Source: Virgibacillus natechei (GTDB lineage: Bacteria > Bacillota > Bacilli > Bacillales > Amphibacillaceae). From it: 64,000 bases of DNA. Shown here piece after piece: positions 14,740 to 23,881 of this stretch. The notes beneath the pieces are model-generated. The model did no database searches. It saw nothing but the letters and a program-made list of their open reading frames with translations, and was not told the DNA's origin. Both the position numbers and the translations under genes were made by a program. Positions within the stretch are counted from its first letter, which is position 1; every line of letters begins with the position of its first letter. The DNA lies in assembly GCF_026013645.1 (NCBI RefSeq), contig NZ_CP110224.1, positions 1,116,001-1,180,000 of the forward strand, in the 5' to 3' direction.

Positions 14740-15301
14740 CTTGAAACCCAGAATGTTTAATTCAATACCACCATTATTACAATCTTTAGATTTATTTTAA
14801 CATAAATATTTAGAATACCTGGTTAAAATTATTAAAATACGTCTCACTTTTTGCTTTTGCGCAATGATGATAAATTAGCTTTGATATTAGATGGGTGAAA
14901 ATTTTTATTGTCACCTGTTATTGATCGTGCTAATAAGAATATAAAATATTAACCTTTTCATTCAAACGTTGTTATTCCAGAAAAAAATAACGTACCAAAT
15001 CACATTACATTTAGTAAGCTATTTATTATGTGATTTTATATTTTCTTCACCGTAAGTGAACTACTTAATTTTTATAGATTTCCTCTTTTTTTGTTTTTAC
15101 CCCAAATTATATATCAGGGTATAACCTATGACCTTTGCTACACAAGGTAAGGAAGTATATTTCACCATTATTTTTCTAGTTTCACCCTGAAGTGAGAGGT
15201 TAAGGGCGGAAGGGTTAGAATATTCCGTTATCTTATGAGAATTATGTATCTAAAGAAGATGGATATATTTTCTTAGGCACATTAAAGGAGGTACTGAAGT
15301 A
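14740..15301. other. gene-free AT-rich stretch
   Basis: No supported gene is present. The stretch contains a near-palindrome CGTTGTTATT/AAATAACG around 14967-14994 and the first copy of a direct repeat (15180-15196). It should also contain the promoter of the downstream 93-residue gene. Confidence 0.3.
15180..15196 (+). repeat. direct repeat, copy 1
   Basis: TTTCACCCTGAAGTGAG occurs here and again at 15684-15700. The following 16 bases are also similar (AGGTTAAGGGCGGAAG versus GGGGCAAGGACGAAAG). The two copies flank the 93-residue gene. Confidence 0.6.
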
Positions 15302-15583
15302 ATGTCAAGATATATGAAGGAAATTCAAATCTATGAAGAAGATATTTTTGATTTTGAAGTCAGTCCTTTTGAAATGCACCACGGTCTATTCCTTAGAAGT
15401 GAATTAGAAAAACACTGGGAGAAAATGGACAGCAACGAGCAATTGCAATTATTATCAGCAGATCTTAAAGTTATTAAAAATGCTGATAAGATTGTTAATC
15501 ATCTAAGAGAAATATACGACTTTTCCTCGTCTAATAAACCAGAATCAGAGTGGTGGTGGCATTTAGATAAGGTTTCGAATTGA
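15302..15583 (+). CDS. hypothetical 93-residue protein
   Basis: A hydrophilic, acidic protein without membrane segments, rich in Glu, Leu and Asp, probably mostly helical; it ends in ESEWWWHLDKVSN. AAAGGAGG lies upstream of the ATG. The family is not recognised. The gene stands alone between two copies of a 17-bp direct repeat, which may mean it was mobilised or that both copies are regulatory sites. Nothing in the sequence predicts an activity. Confidence 0.6.
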   Translation: MSRYMKEIQIYEEDIFDFEVSPFEMHHGLFLRSELEKHWEKMDSNEQLQLLSADLKVIKNADKIVNHLREIYDFSSSNKPESEWWWHLDKVSN

Positions 15584-15683
15584 AAATTAAAAGTAAAAAG
15601 CCATCCACTTTATACCAAGAGGGATGTCGATTTATAATTTAAAAACTGTAAGAGATCTACTTTTGTGGATTTCCTCTTTTTTA

Positions 15684-15700
15684 TTTCACCCTGAAGTGAG
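15684..15700 (+). repeat. direct repeat, copy 2
   Basis: This is the second exact copy of TTTCACCCTGAAGTGAG, about 500 bases after the first. Both are preceded by a TTTCCTCTTTTTT tract, at different distances. Confidence 0.6.
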
Positions 15701-15823
15701 GGGGCAAGGACGAAAGTAAGTGAAAGTCATTTACACAGGATAGTCTGGTGTCTATATTGGATGCCATTCTGCCTACAGAAGTCGCCGAAATTTGAAAGCC
15801 TGTTAAATAGGGGCAACATAAAA

Positions 15824-15857
15824 ATGGAAGGAATAGCTCCATAGCTATTCCTTCCAT
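15824..15857 (-). terminator. terminator of the NlpC/P60 gene
   Basis: GGAAGGAATAGCT and AGCTATTCCTTCC form a perfect 13-bp stem with a four-base loop. Read on the minus strand it is followed by TTTTTATG, as expected for the upstream minus-strand gene. Confidence 0.8.
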
Positions 15858-15865
15858 ACGTCTGT

Positions 15866-16696
15866 TTAGTCAAAAGATTTTGCGCCAATATAGCTGTCTT
15901 GCCAATAATCATAACTCATGGTTGTTACTTCTACACCAGTCTCTGCAGTACCGGCGTGGATCATTTCGTTGTTACCAATATAGATCCCGCTATGAGAGAC
16001 GCCATCTTGATACGTATTTTCAAAAAATACAACATCGCCAACGCTTGGATCGTCAACATGTGTGCCATTATTAGCCCACATATCCGCATGCGTTCTATCT
16101 AAATCTATGCCCGCTTCTGCGAACACATAATTGATAAATCCACTGCTGTCAAAGCCTGTTTCAGGGTCTGTTCCGCCCCATGTGTAGGGAGTACCTACTA
16201 AGCTTTCTGCAATAGATACAATTTCAGATTGGGAAGATGTTGTTGTTGTATCTACTTCTTGGTCAGGTGCTTCTTCGATTGTTAAATCACCATCGTTAGA
16301 AGCAGTGTTTAATGATAGAGCGTTCGTCGTTTCTGGTCCCACTATCCCATCAACTAAAAGGTCTCTATCTGTCTGGAAATCTCTAACTGCTCCGTCTGTG
16401 TTCGGACCAAAAATCCCATCCTCATTTAGATCATATCCTTGGTCATTTAACGCTGTTTGTACATCTCTAACAGCTTCCCCACGATCTTCTATGGATACTA
16501 AATCAATAGTAACGTTGCTCGTTTCCTTTTTATCAACTTGTTCATTTACTGGTGTATTATTCTGGTCTGCTTCTGCATCTGCATCTGGCCCTCCATAAGC
16601 AAAGACACTTCCTGACAAAATCGGTGTAAAAACGAGTGAAGTAACAATAGCGGTCGAAACTATATACTTTCGTACTGAGTGATTACTTTTTAACAT
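15866..16696 (-). CDS. secreted NlpC/P60-family protein with PG-binding domain, Cys-to-Ser
   Basis: The 276-residue precursor has a signal peptide (cleavage near SVFAYG), a peptidoglycan-binding repeat (EAVRDVQTALNDQGY to DGIVGPETTNAL, about residues 72-125) and a C-terminal NlpC/P60 domain. The normally essential nucleophile motif DCSGF reads GFDSSGF here (codon AGC), while the histidine region VSHSGIYIG and HAG are intact. Members with Cys cut gamma-D-Glu-diaminopimelate bonds of cell wall peptides; with Ser this one may be inactive or a binding module. The ATG at 16696 has AGGAGG upstream and starts a proper signal peptide; the longer frame to 16789 is rejected. Confidence 0.85.
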   Translation of the reverse strand: MLKSNHSVRKYIVSTAIVTSLVFTPILSGSVFAYGGPDADAEADQNNTPVNEQVDKKETSNVTIDLVSIEDRGEAVRDVQTALNDQGYDLNEDGIFGPNTDGAVRDFQTDRDLLVDGIVGPETTNALSLNTASNDGDLTIEEAPDQEVDTTTTSSQSEIVSIAESLVGTPYTWGGTDPETGFDSSGFINYVFAEAGIDLDRTHADMWANNGTHVDDPSVGDVVFFENTYQDGVSHSGIYIGNNEMIHAGTAETGVEVTTMSYDYWQDSYIGAKSFD

Positions 16697-16779
16697 TATG
16701 TAGCCTCCTAGTTGAATTTCTATCACGTCTTCTATTCTAGCAAATAAAATAGGTTTATAGATTATGGGGAGGCTACATA
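16697..16779 (-). promoter_or_regulatory. leader able to sequester the ribosome binding site
   Basis: On the minus strand the 12 bases directly before the ATG, GGAGGCTACATA (16708-16697), are exactly complementary to TATGTAGCCTCC at 16779-16768. In the mRNA of the NlpC/P60 gene these arms would form a 12-bp helix with a 59-base loop, burying the Shine-Dalgarno sequence. This could be a translational switch; no known riboswitch class was recognised. Confidence 0.5.
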
Positions 16780-17019
16780 TAAATAACAAATAGTTACAAA
16801 ATATGACGATATGTAATGTTGTGATTTGAAACTACTTATATTATGGAGCTATTATCAAAACTAAAGTTCTATCATCTTAAGAGCGACAAGACCCAATGAG
16901 TAAGAGGGATGAATCCGGGATTGAAAAAGGTACATATAAATTCAAAAATACAAGTTTCCTTCCATTGTTAAAAAATGATAACCTATATAATAATAGATAC
17001 CTAAAAAGAGGGCTGTTTA
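16780..17019. other. divergent promoter region
   Basis: This gap separates the minus-strand NlpC/P60 gene from a plus-strand gene. A plausible plus-strand -10 TATAAT lies at 16986-16991 with TTGTTA 15 bases upstream, a short spacer. No further motif is supported. Confidence 0.3.
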
Positions 17020-17709
17020 ATGAAAAACATTGATGCTATTTTAGAAGCGTTTTTAGAAGAACAGAGTAACCGGCTGAAGCAAAAAACATACCGAGATTAT
17101 GATGATGTGATACATTTTTTTCAGGTTTATCTAAACAGTTATGCCGCTAATTATTTAGATGAAGATGAATGGAAGAAATGGGAGGCAAAATTTGATGAGG
17201 ATGAGGATGCTTTTACCAAGATGTTTGGAGTTGAAAAGCTGTCGTCTACCAAGTTTAGCGAATTTCTGGATTACTTTATCATTCGTAAAGTGATGAGTGG
17301 CGAATCATTTATGGAAATTGCTGTACGTGTAATGAAGAAATTGAATAAGTGGCTGTATGATAACAATTATACTGATCTAGCTACTTATAACGATTTAAGA
17401 GAATATTTTGGTGAGGCAAAAGACCTTCCTAAAGTTGAAAAAATGGCTGATTTGATATTTCAACAAGCGAGGAAAACTCAGGAAAAACAATTTGATGAGA
17501 TAGAGGAAGGTTATTTTTCTGTAAAGGCTATTGAGCAGGGGGAAATTTGGTTGGATGAAACGTTTGGAGATAAAACGAATATAGGACCAGTTAATGTTTC
17601 AAAACAAATTTCAGATTTATACCAGAAAGGGTGGCAGATAAACTTAGTCATCGGTAAAGATCAGGGGAAATGGCATATTTTAGAGAGCGAAAATGTCTAC
17701 CCTTATTAA
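17020..17709 (+). CDS. hypothetical cytosolic protein, 229 residues
   Basis: The N-terminal part (about residues 1-110, with RLKQKTYRDYDDVIHFFQVY) resembles the helical SAM-like core-binding domain of tyrosine recombinases, but no catalytic domain follows. The C-terminal 80 residues contain a beta-rich section (INLVIGKDQGKWHILESENV). It is acidic and soluble. The assignment to recombinase-like N domains is tentative. GAGGGC precedes the ATG. The gene is monocistronic, with a separate small gene 100 bases downstream. Confidence 0.6.
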   Translation: MKNIDAILEAFLEEQSNRLKQKTYRDYDDVIHFFQVYLNSYAANYLDEDEWKKWEAKFDEDEDAFTKMFGVEKLSSTKFSEFLDYFIIRKVMSGESFMEIAVRVMKKLNKWLYDNNYTDLATYNDLREYFGEAKDLPKVEKMADLIFQQARKTQEKQFDEIEEGYFSVKAIEQGEIWLDETFGDKTNIGPVNVSKQISDLYQKGWQINLVIGKDQGKWHILESENVYPY

Positions 17710-17812
17710 GGTGGTTGTGCAATCAGTGAATTTTTTTACAAAGTAAATATATTTTCATGAAAAAGCTTCTTTTGCGCAAAATAATAAGAGAAAACGAAAT
17801 GGAGGTTTTTTC

Positions 17813-18022
17813 ATGAAGGAAAATAAGCAAACCAATGATAAATACACGGTTGCAGGAACGGATATTGAGGCAATTACAGAACAAAGTCGGCGTTCTGGGC
17901 TGTCTTATAATGAAGCAAAGGAATTCATTGCTAAATCATCAGGAGGTCATGGCACGAATATCTATAGCGATACCGATGTAGAAGCGGTTAAGAGGAAAAA
18001 TCAGCAATCCGGGGATAGGTAA
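17813..18022 (+). CDS. gamma-type small acid-soluble spore protein-like
   Basis: This 69-residue polar protein lacks Trp, Cys and Leu-rich segments and contains GTDIEAITEQSRRSG and DTDVEAVKRKNQQSG. These two related blocks resemble the repeats of gamma-type SASP (SspE), which serves as an amino acid store in the spore core and is digested at germination. The GTNIYSDTD stretch resembles the GTEFASETD cut site used by the Gpr protease in SspE. ATGGAGG precedes the ATG. The match is by pattern only, and the protein has fewer repeats than classical SspE. Confidence 0.55.
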   Translation: MKENKQTNDKYTVAGTDIEAITEQSRRSGLSYNEAKEFIAKSSGGHGTNIYSDTDVEAVKRKNQQSGDR

Positions 18023-18165
18023 AGTGCTATCTATTGTGACTAGATTACGTATACAAAAGTTTTGGGCACTTGGGCACACTGTCATTTGAATTGTTAATTT
18101 CATGATGAAGTGATTCTTTCATGGAAGCAATGATTGAAAAATGTGCTGGAGAAACATCAAAAAAA

Positions 18166-18190
18166 CAGCCCCCACGTGAAAAGGGGGCTG
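18166..18190 (-). terminator. terminator of the surface nuclease gene
   Basis: CAGCCCCC and GGGGGCTG form a strong stem. On the minus strand the hairpin is followed by a run of seven T, downstream of the large nuclease gene. Confidence 0.85.
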
Positions 18191-18244
18191 CATATATCTA
18201 TTTGTGTTTATAACCTTTCTCCATTTTGGATACTAATAAAGGGC

Positions 18245-21200
18245 TTATTGTGAATATCTCATTCTGTAAAGAAGAATTCCACCGCCTGTTGCAAGTAACA
18301 CACTGCCGATAAGCAACAACATATACATGTTTGTTGCTGTATCAGGCAAGGTTGCGCCATGTCCACCAGGTGCGGTTCCACTACCACCTGAACCGTGCCC
18401 ATGTCCACCAGGTAATGTGCCATCCCAATCTGAACCGATCCCGTCACCACCAGGTAATGTGCCATCACCATTTAAATCATCTTTTCTCGGTGGCGTTTGA
18501 TTCTGATCTGAACCGGAATCACCGTCATCTCCATTACCGCCGTTTTCGTTATTCGGATCTTCAGGGAGTCCTATGAATTCCTCACCCATCAAATCGACAA
18601 TCCGGTCTTCTCGTTCAGGATCGACAATGCCACCCAGATAGTCGTCTTCAACCATGTAATCTCTTAATTGCTCCCAGTCAATTTCTCCGATATCCCTTAC
18701 ACGGCCATCATTGTGAGCCTCTTCAAACGTTTCAAATCCGTCACCGCCCTGGCCGGTAAATCCGTTCGTCGTAACTTGATACTCCCCATCAAGCCGAATT
18801 TCTTCCAGTTCACCATCATTCTCAACATACATTTGAACGACGCGGTTACCTGGTTCTTCATCACTGTCATAGTAGAATTGCATACCGGACACGTGCAGGA
18901 ATCCGCCATTTTCAGCTGGTGCCTGACGAACACTGTACTCCAGAATGTCTTTGATCTCTTGACCTGTCAGTGTTACGATAACCGGATCATTACTGAACGG
19001 CAGAACGTTGATGACTTCGCCGGTCGTAATCGCTCCTTCATCAATCGGTGCACGGATACCACCACCATTTTGAAAGGAAATGACCGTATCAGGGAATTTT
19101 TCCTGTGCCTTGGCGAGCATAGCGTCTGTCACCAAATTGCCAAGTTCTGTTTCGTTAGCTCGGACGCTGTCATCACCAGGCTCATCCTGACGCGGGTTTG
19201 TCAGATCTTTCATGGCCTTTGCGCCAATTTCCTCATTCATTACCTTATCCACTTGTTCCTTATACGGGGCAAGTGCTTCCGTGGCTTCTGGATCTTCAGC
19301 AAAACCATCCACTTCAAGCAATTCACCTTCGTACGCGGTTATTACACCGTTCGCATTAAATGTCACATCCAGTGTACCGAGATACTCCGCGTATTCTCCA
19401 GCCTGGACAATAATTGTCGGATCTGTGGCTTCCCCGTTAGCATCTTCTGTTACAACTTCAGGTATATGCACAGGCTCCTCCAATACAGAATGGGAGTGCC
19501 CGCCTACAATTACATCAATGCCATCAACCGCTTCAGCAAGGCGCAAATCATTGCCTACTTCCGGTGCACTGTCGAAACCAATGTGAGTCAGTGCGATAAT
19601 TTTATCAATTCCCTCGTCTTCAAAATCCTGCACTGCCTGTTCGGCCGTTTCAATGAAATCATCAAACGTAACTTCCGCCGGGCTGGCAATATTCGCTGTA
19701 TCCTCCGTATCCAAACCGAAAATTCCGACCTGTTCACCATCAATTTCCTTAATAATACTATCGTAAATTTCCCCGTTTTCCGGATCGTCAACCAAGGATT
19801 GATTCGTTTCAAGCCCGCTCATAAAAGGATCCTGTGAAAAGTCGATGTTCGTACCCAAGAACGGGAAGTTAGCATTTTTAACGAACTCCGACAGTGATTC
19901 ATGACCACCTTCTTCATCACCTAGATCAAATTCGTGGTTCCCGAAAACCATGGCATCCAGATCCATCAAGTTCAGCAATTCCAAATCAGCTTGCCCCTTG
20001 AATTCATTGAAATACAAGGTACCGGAAAAAACATCACCTGCATGTAAAAGCAAGGAGTCGGGCTTGTCCTCTCTGAATTCTTTGATTGCTGTCACCATTT
20101 TCGGCAGTGGTTCGACACGTGCATGGGTATCATTCATATGCATAATCGACAGTTCAAAATTATCTTCAACTTCTTCAGCTGCCTCTAGATCAATCTGCGT
20201 TAAAATCGGATCATGATCACTCGCACGTCCATGCATATCCGTGAAATCAGCATTGACATGCAGCACGTCAATCTCCGTCACATCAGCCAAGTGATCAGAC
20301 ACAAGAACATGGTCAAGCACCTGTGAATTGCCCTGATAAAGATAGGTGTACCGCTCTTCCTCAGGCACAGACATCATGGCATTGGTCAGTTCATCACCTT
20401 TTAGAATATCCAGTGTCTCTGTAAATTCAAAGTCATTCATATCCCCTAAAACAACAACATTTTCATTCGGATTGTCTGCTTTGATATCCGAGACAAATTC
20501 GTTAACGATACTTGCCATTTCATGACGCTGGGATTCACTTCCCTTTACCGGCGGCTGATTCTGCCCAAATTCACCATCATCACCGCTTTTGGAGTTAAAA
20601 TGATTGTTTATGACAACAACACTTTCCCCATTAAAATCAAATTGGGCTGCAAGTGGCTTTCGTGTATTCTCAAACGAAGCTTCATTTGGCGCTATACGCC
20701 CTGGATTCAGCATCAATTGACCTTCACCATAACCCGTTGGATCCGTGGCTGTTCCATGTTCACCGTCCGTCAGTGACACACGTTCCGGATTGTAAAGGAA
20801 ACCAACGCGAATATTGCCATGCGGTGCTCCGCCATCCTGGTTGTATTCGGGATCAATATTTGCATAGTCGTAATCAACTCCGCCTTGATTCTGAATTTCA
20901 TCAATCAGTCGTTCGTAACTTTCAGAGGCATCCGCATCATCAGGGCCCTGATCTTGTCCATTATTGTCCATCACTTCCACAATGCCCACAATATCCGGAT
21001 TTTCCATATCACTTACAAATGCACGAGCAATATCTTCCGCTTTTTGTTGTGAAGTCTCACTTTCATTTGCAGAAAAGTTTTCCACGTTATAGGTTGCAAC
21101 CGTCAGTTGGTCTTCATCTTTCGTGATCGTTGTTTGCTCCGGCTGTGTATCTCCTTCTTCAAAAGCAGACTCCACGTCTTCCAAATCAGCGTAGACTTTG

Positions 21201-23194
21201 TAGTTCCCGAAACCGTAATTCACTACGCCCTCAATCGGTTCTGTGAATTGATCCCCTGTTTTGACCGCAAAATCCCTCGCGTTATCGTTAGGATGAAGTT
21301 TATACTGAATGGTTTGCGCATTCGGTCCTGCTTCCGTTAAACGGACACCGCCATTGGCTGTTGTAGCTTGTGGTGTAAATTCTTCTGTTGCCACAACCAG
21401 GTCACCATGTTCCTGTGGTGCCACTGCCCGTGATGGTGCTACTTCCACACGCATTCCTTCCAGACTTTCCCAATAATCAATCGCGTAATTATCTGGTTCA
21501 AAATTGTCAAACCCATCGGCACCAATAATGCTTTCAGGAATATCGCTTGATGTTAGCGCAATCGGTGACGGTAGCTCAACATCGCCTTCGATCACTTCAA
21601 CTTCTCCACCCCAGTCGTCACGCGCAGCAATCTGTGTAACCGATAAATCCGTTTCCGTTCGATCATCATACCCATCAATATGATATTCATCGACTTCCCC
21701 GGTTACATGGACGAGATTACCGACATCGACAGTATCTACATTGCCTGTGTAGACAACGATGCCTTCAGATGTTTTTTTATTCCCATCATAATCCGCTTCA
21801 GGCGTTTGCATATGAAAATAATGTGAACCTCTGATATCATATTTATACGTGACAATCCCTTCAACATCCTGTACCGTGTTGCCATTCATCGGTGATTCGT
21901 GTCCTTCTCCCTGAATATCGTGAATCATAACACCCTCTTGCGCGTCATAGACCGAATAGCTAAACTCAGCTATGTTGCTTGATGTTATTCCATCTTTTTC
22001 AGCTATCGCTTTGATTATTACGTCCTCATCAACTGTTATCGGATCACTGTATAGTTCCCCATTTTCTGATGGGTCACTGCCGTCTGTCGTGTAGAAAATG
22101 TCTGCATCCTCTGTGGCAGTTTCCAGTGTAATATCCGATCCAGCCGGAATAGTTCCTGGATCAGGGCTGGCTGCAATAGACTGGACAGTAGATGCGTCAC
22201 CGACAATATCCGCCTGGCTGCGCGGGATGATCTGTTGATCCGCATCAAACTGTATCACCATCCCAGTAATAGAATCATATGTGATACCAGTTTCCAAGCT
22301 TAGTTCACCTGTTTCATCACGCACCACAAACGTATTCCCGGCTTCATCCTCAGCTGTATAATTTGCCCAATCACCGCCATCCTCGACATCGGTAAGTGTT
22401 ACATTATCGATGACAGCTAGTTTCGATTGATGGCTTTCCAGCTCATTGCCATTAAGACTCAAAGGATCTGGAATGCCTGCATCAGTTGTTTTTTCCTCAA
22501 CAGTCGCATTATCCAGCTGCAATAATCCCCGGTAGTCATTCAAACTGCCGGTCACGGTGATTTCATCGCCCGATTGCACATCAAGGCTTGTTGGGCGCAC
22601 AGCAATCGCCGCCGTATCATCCTGAATTTGAATGGTATTGTTTAACTTAGCTGTGACAACACCTTTCGTTTTTACTTCACCGGTGGCTTGCTCTCTTACA
22701 TCCGCAATGGACTGCAATTCTAACGGTTCATCCGGATCTTCGGAATTATCAGAAGCAAATCTCATGTCGTTCGGTTCCTTCAGGCCATTATGCGTATGAT
22801 ATTCCTCCATAATACCGGTGACTACAATTTCTTCCCCCAGATTATCAGGATTAGAATTCAATCCGAACGCTGCCCGGTAATCGCTAGAAACCTGAACAAA
22901 CAGCATATTATCGATATCCGTTTCACCGGCTTCGTCTGCCAGTGCAACATTATGATCCTCTCTGAAATCATGATCTGATACATTTTCGGGACTAATGATA
23001 TACCCGACAATATATCCCGCAACTGTCTGCTCACTACCATCATTATCCTTGTCAATAGCCTCCCCGACAGTGATTTCATCGTCCGATTCATCAGCGTATA
23101 CGCTCACGGGCCCCGCTGCAGGCGTTAGTATACCTATCATCAATACTAAAATCATCATCATACTAAAATATTTTCTTCTGATGCGTGCTTGCAT
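18245..23194 (-). CDS. cell-wall anchored nuclease / 5'-nucleotidase (YhcR-like)
   Basis: The 1649-residue precursor is a multidomain extracellular enzyme. In order: signal peptide (1-34), a DUF6359/OB-type domain (about 38-145), a second OB-like YhcR domain (160-240), a chitobiase C-terminal-like domain (338-405), further OB-like sequence, an endonuclease/exonuclease/phosphatase domain (690-1000, with NVENF, GIVEVMDN, LGDMNDFEF and SDHDPI), a 5'-nucleotidase metallophosphoesterase (from about 1013, with MNDTHA, GNHEFDLG and GGHSHS), its C-terminal domain, a Gly-rich linker and an LPDTA sorting signal (about 1614) with a membrane helix and RMR tail. It should degrade external DNA/RNA and release phosphate. 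YhcR of B. subtilis, with an LPDTS signal, is the model. Confidence 0.9.
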   Translation of the reverse strand: MQARIRRKYFSMMMILVLMIGILTPAAGPVSVYADESDDEITVGEAIDKDNDGSEQTVAGYIVGYIISPENVSDHDFREDHNVALADEAGETDIDNMLFVQVSSDYRAAFGLNSNPDNLGEEIVVTGIMEEYHTHNGLKEPNDMRFASDNSEDPDEPLELQSIADVREQATGEVKTKGVVTAKLNNTIQIQDDTAAIAVRPTSLDVQSGDEITVTGSLNDYRGLLQLDNATVEEKTTDAGIPDPLSLNGNELESHQSKLAVIDNVTLTDVEDGGDWANYTAEDEAGNTFVVRDETGELSLETGITYDSITGMVIQFDADQQIIPRSQADIVGDASTVQSIAASPDPGTIPAGSDITLETATEDADIFYTTDGSDPSENGELYSDPITVDEDVIIKAIAEKDGITSSNIAEFSYSVYDAQEGVMIHDIQGEGHESPMNGNTVQDVEGIVTYKYDIRGSHYFHMQTPEADYDGNKKTSEGIVVYTGNVDTVDVGNLVHVTGEVDEYHIDGYDDRTETDLSVTQIAARDDWGGEVEVIEGDVELPSPIALTSSDIPESIIGADGFDNFEPDNYAIDYWESLEGMRVEVAPSRAVAPQEHGDLVVATEEFTPQATTANGGVRLTEAGPNAQTIQYKLHPNDNARDFAVKTGDQFTEPIEGVVNYGFGNYKVYADLEDVESAFEEGDTQPEQTTITKDEDQLTVATYNVENFSANESETSQQKAEDIARAFVSDMENPDIVGIVEVMDNNGQDQGPDDADASESYERLIDEIQNQGGVDYDYANIDPEYNQDGGAPHGNIRVGFLYNPERVSLTDGEHGTATDPTGYGEGQLMLNPGRIAPNEASFENTRKPLAAQFDFNGESVVVINNHFNSKSGDDGEFGQNQPPVKGSESQRHEMASIVNEFVSDIKADNPNENVVVLGDMNDFEFTETLDILKGDELTNAMMSVPEEERYTYLYQGNSQVLDHVLVSDHLADVTEIDVLHVNADFTDMHGRASDHDPILTQIDLEAAEEVEDNFELSIMHMNDTHARVEPLPKMVTAIKEFREDKPDSLLLHAGDVFSGTLYFNEFKGQADLELLNLMDLDAMVFGNHEFDLGDEEGGHESLSEFVKNANFPFLGTNIDFSQDPFMSGLETNQSLVDDPENGEIYDSIIKEIDGEQVGIFGLDTEDTANIASPAEVTFDDFIETAEQAVQDFEDEGIDKIIALTHIGFDSAPEVGNDLRLAEAVDGIDVIVGGHSHSVLEEPVHIPEVVTEDANGEATDPTIIVQAGEYAEYLGTLDVTFNANGVITAYEGELLEVDGFAEDPEATEALAPYKEQVDKVMNEEIGAKAMKDLTNPRQDEPGDDSVRANETELGNLVTDAMLAKAQEKFPDTVISFQNGGGIRAPIDEGAITTGEVINVLPFSNDPVIVTLTGQEIKDILEYSVRQAPAENGGFLHVSGMQFYYDSDEEPGNRVVQMYVENDGELEEIRLDGEYQVTTNGFTGQGGDGFETFEEAHNDGRVRDIGEIDWEQLRDYMVEDDYLGGIVDPEREDRIVDLMGEEFIGLPEDPNNENGGNGDDGDSGSDQNQTPPRKDDLNGDGTLPGGDGIGSDWDGTLPGGHGHGSGGSGTAPGGHGATLPDTATNMYMLLLIGSVLLATGGGILLYRMRYSQ

Positions 23195-23266
23195 ATTCTT
23201 CTCCTCCTCTGGATTTTTACTGATTCATTCGAAAAAAGCTACATTTGTCTCCACACGTAAGCCTAT

Positions 23267-23881
23267 TTACTGACGGGCATATTGGCCTTGATCATCATCA
23301 CTATCTACCGGATAGGCATATGTCACAAAACGCTCGGGTGCATTCCCGACATACTCAAATGGATAGCACGTTGTAACAACAAGAACTTCCTCCCCGGTTT
23401 CCCCGATAACGGACGTATCATCAGCTGAAACAATTTCAGTCTCTTTAATTTCATATGTATAAGTTCCATAAGGTGTCGTAATTTGATAGTGATCACCGAT
23501 CTCTATTTTATCGAATTGACGAAAAACAGTATCACGATGCCCCGATAAAACGATTTGATCATTTTGACCGGGATAGACTGAATTTGTTAAATGACCAACG
23601 CCCTTTGCCAGAGCATCCGGATCAGCACCTTCGACGACAGGCAACACCTTGTCCAGTTTAGGTATCTCTAGCGTAGCGAAAGCATCACCATCTGGTGCCT
23701 CGAAATCAGCAGAAGATTCGGGGTTCGCACCTCCACTGTTACCTACCGACTGCTTTGCAATTGCTTTTTCCGCCTGTTCCAATGAATCTTTTTGAGCTTG
23801 CTCATGAGAAACGTATTGATAACCAAATACCATAATACAAACACCCCCAACTAAAAGGAGCATGTAACTTAACCATTTCAT
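23267..23881 (-). CDS. class D sortase (YhcS-like)
   Basis: The 204-residue transpeptidase has an N-terminal membrane anchor (about residues 3-20) and a sortase fold with the catalytic triad His in LSGHRDT, Cys in VTTCYPF and Arg in ERFVTYAY. Class D sortases of Bacillaceae recognise LPDTS/LPDTA-type signals. The next gene downstream on the same strand encodes a protein ending in LPDTA, so enzyme and substrate form a pair 72 bases apart, as with yhcS-yhcR in B. subtilis. The ATG at 23881 has GGAGG upstream; the longer frame to 23914 is rejected because it places the ribosome site inside the gene. Confidence 0.9.
   Translation of the reverse strand: MKWLSYMLLLVGGVCIMVFGYQYVSHEQAQKDSLEQAEKAIAKQSVGNSGGANPESSADFEAPDGDAFATLEIPKLDKVLPVVEGADPDALAKGVGHLTNSVYPGQNDQIVLSGHRDTVFRQFDKIEIGDHYQITTPYGTYTYEIKETEIVSADDTSVIGETGEEVLVVTTCYPFEYVGNAPERFVTYAYPVDSDDDQGQYARQ

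Noticed and set aside
15727..15912. 61-codon minus-strand frame behind the NlpC/P60 gene
   Set aside because: It spans the strong terminator of that gene, overlaps its 3' end and lacks a ribosome site.
18668..19837. 389-codon plus-strand frame inside the nuclease gene
   Set aside because: It lies wholly antisense to a well-supported multidomain enzyme, has no ribosome site, and its translation shows no family features; it reflects codon bias of the real gene.
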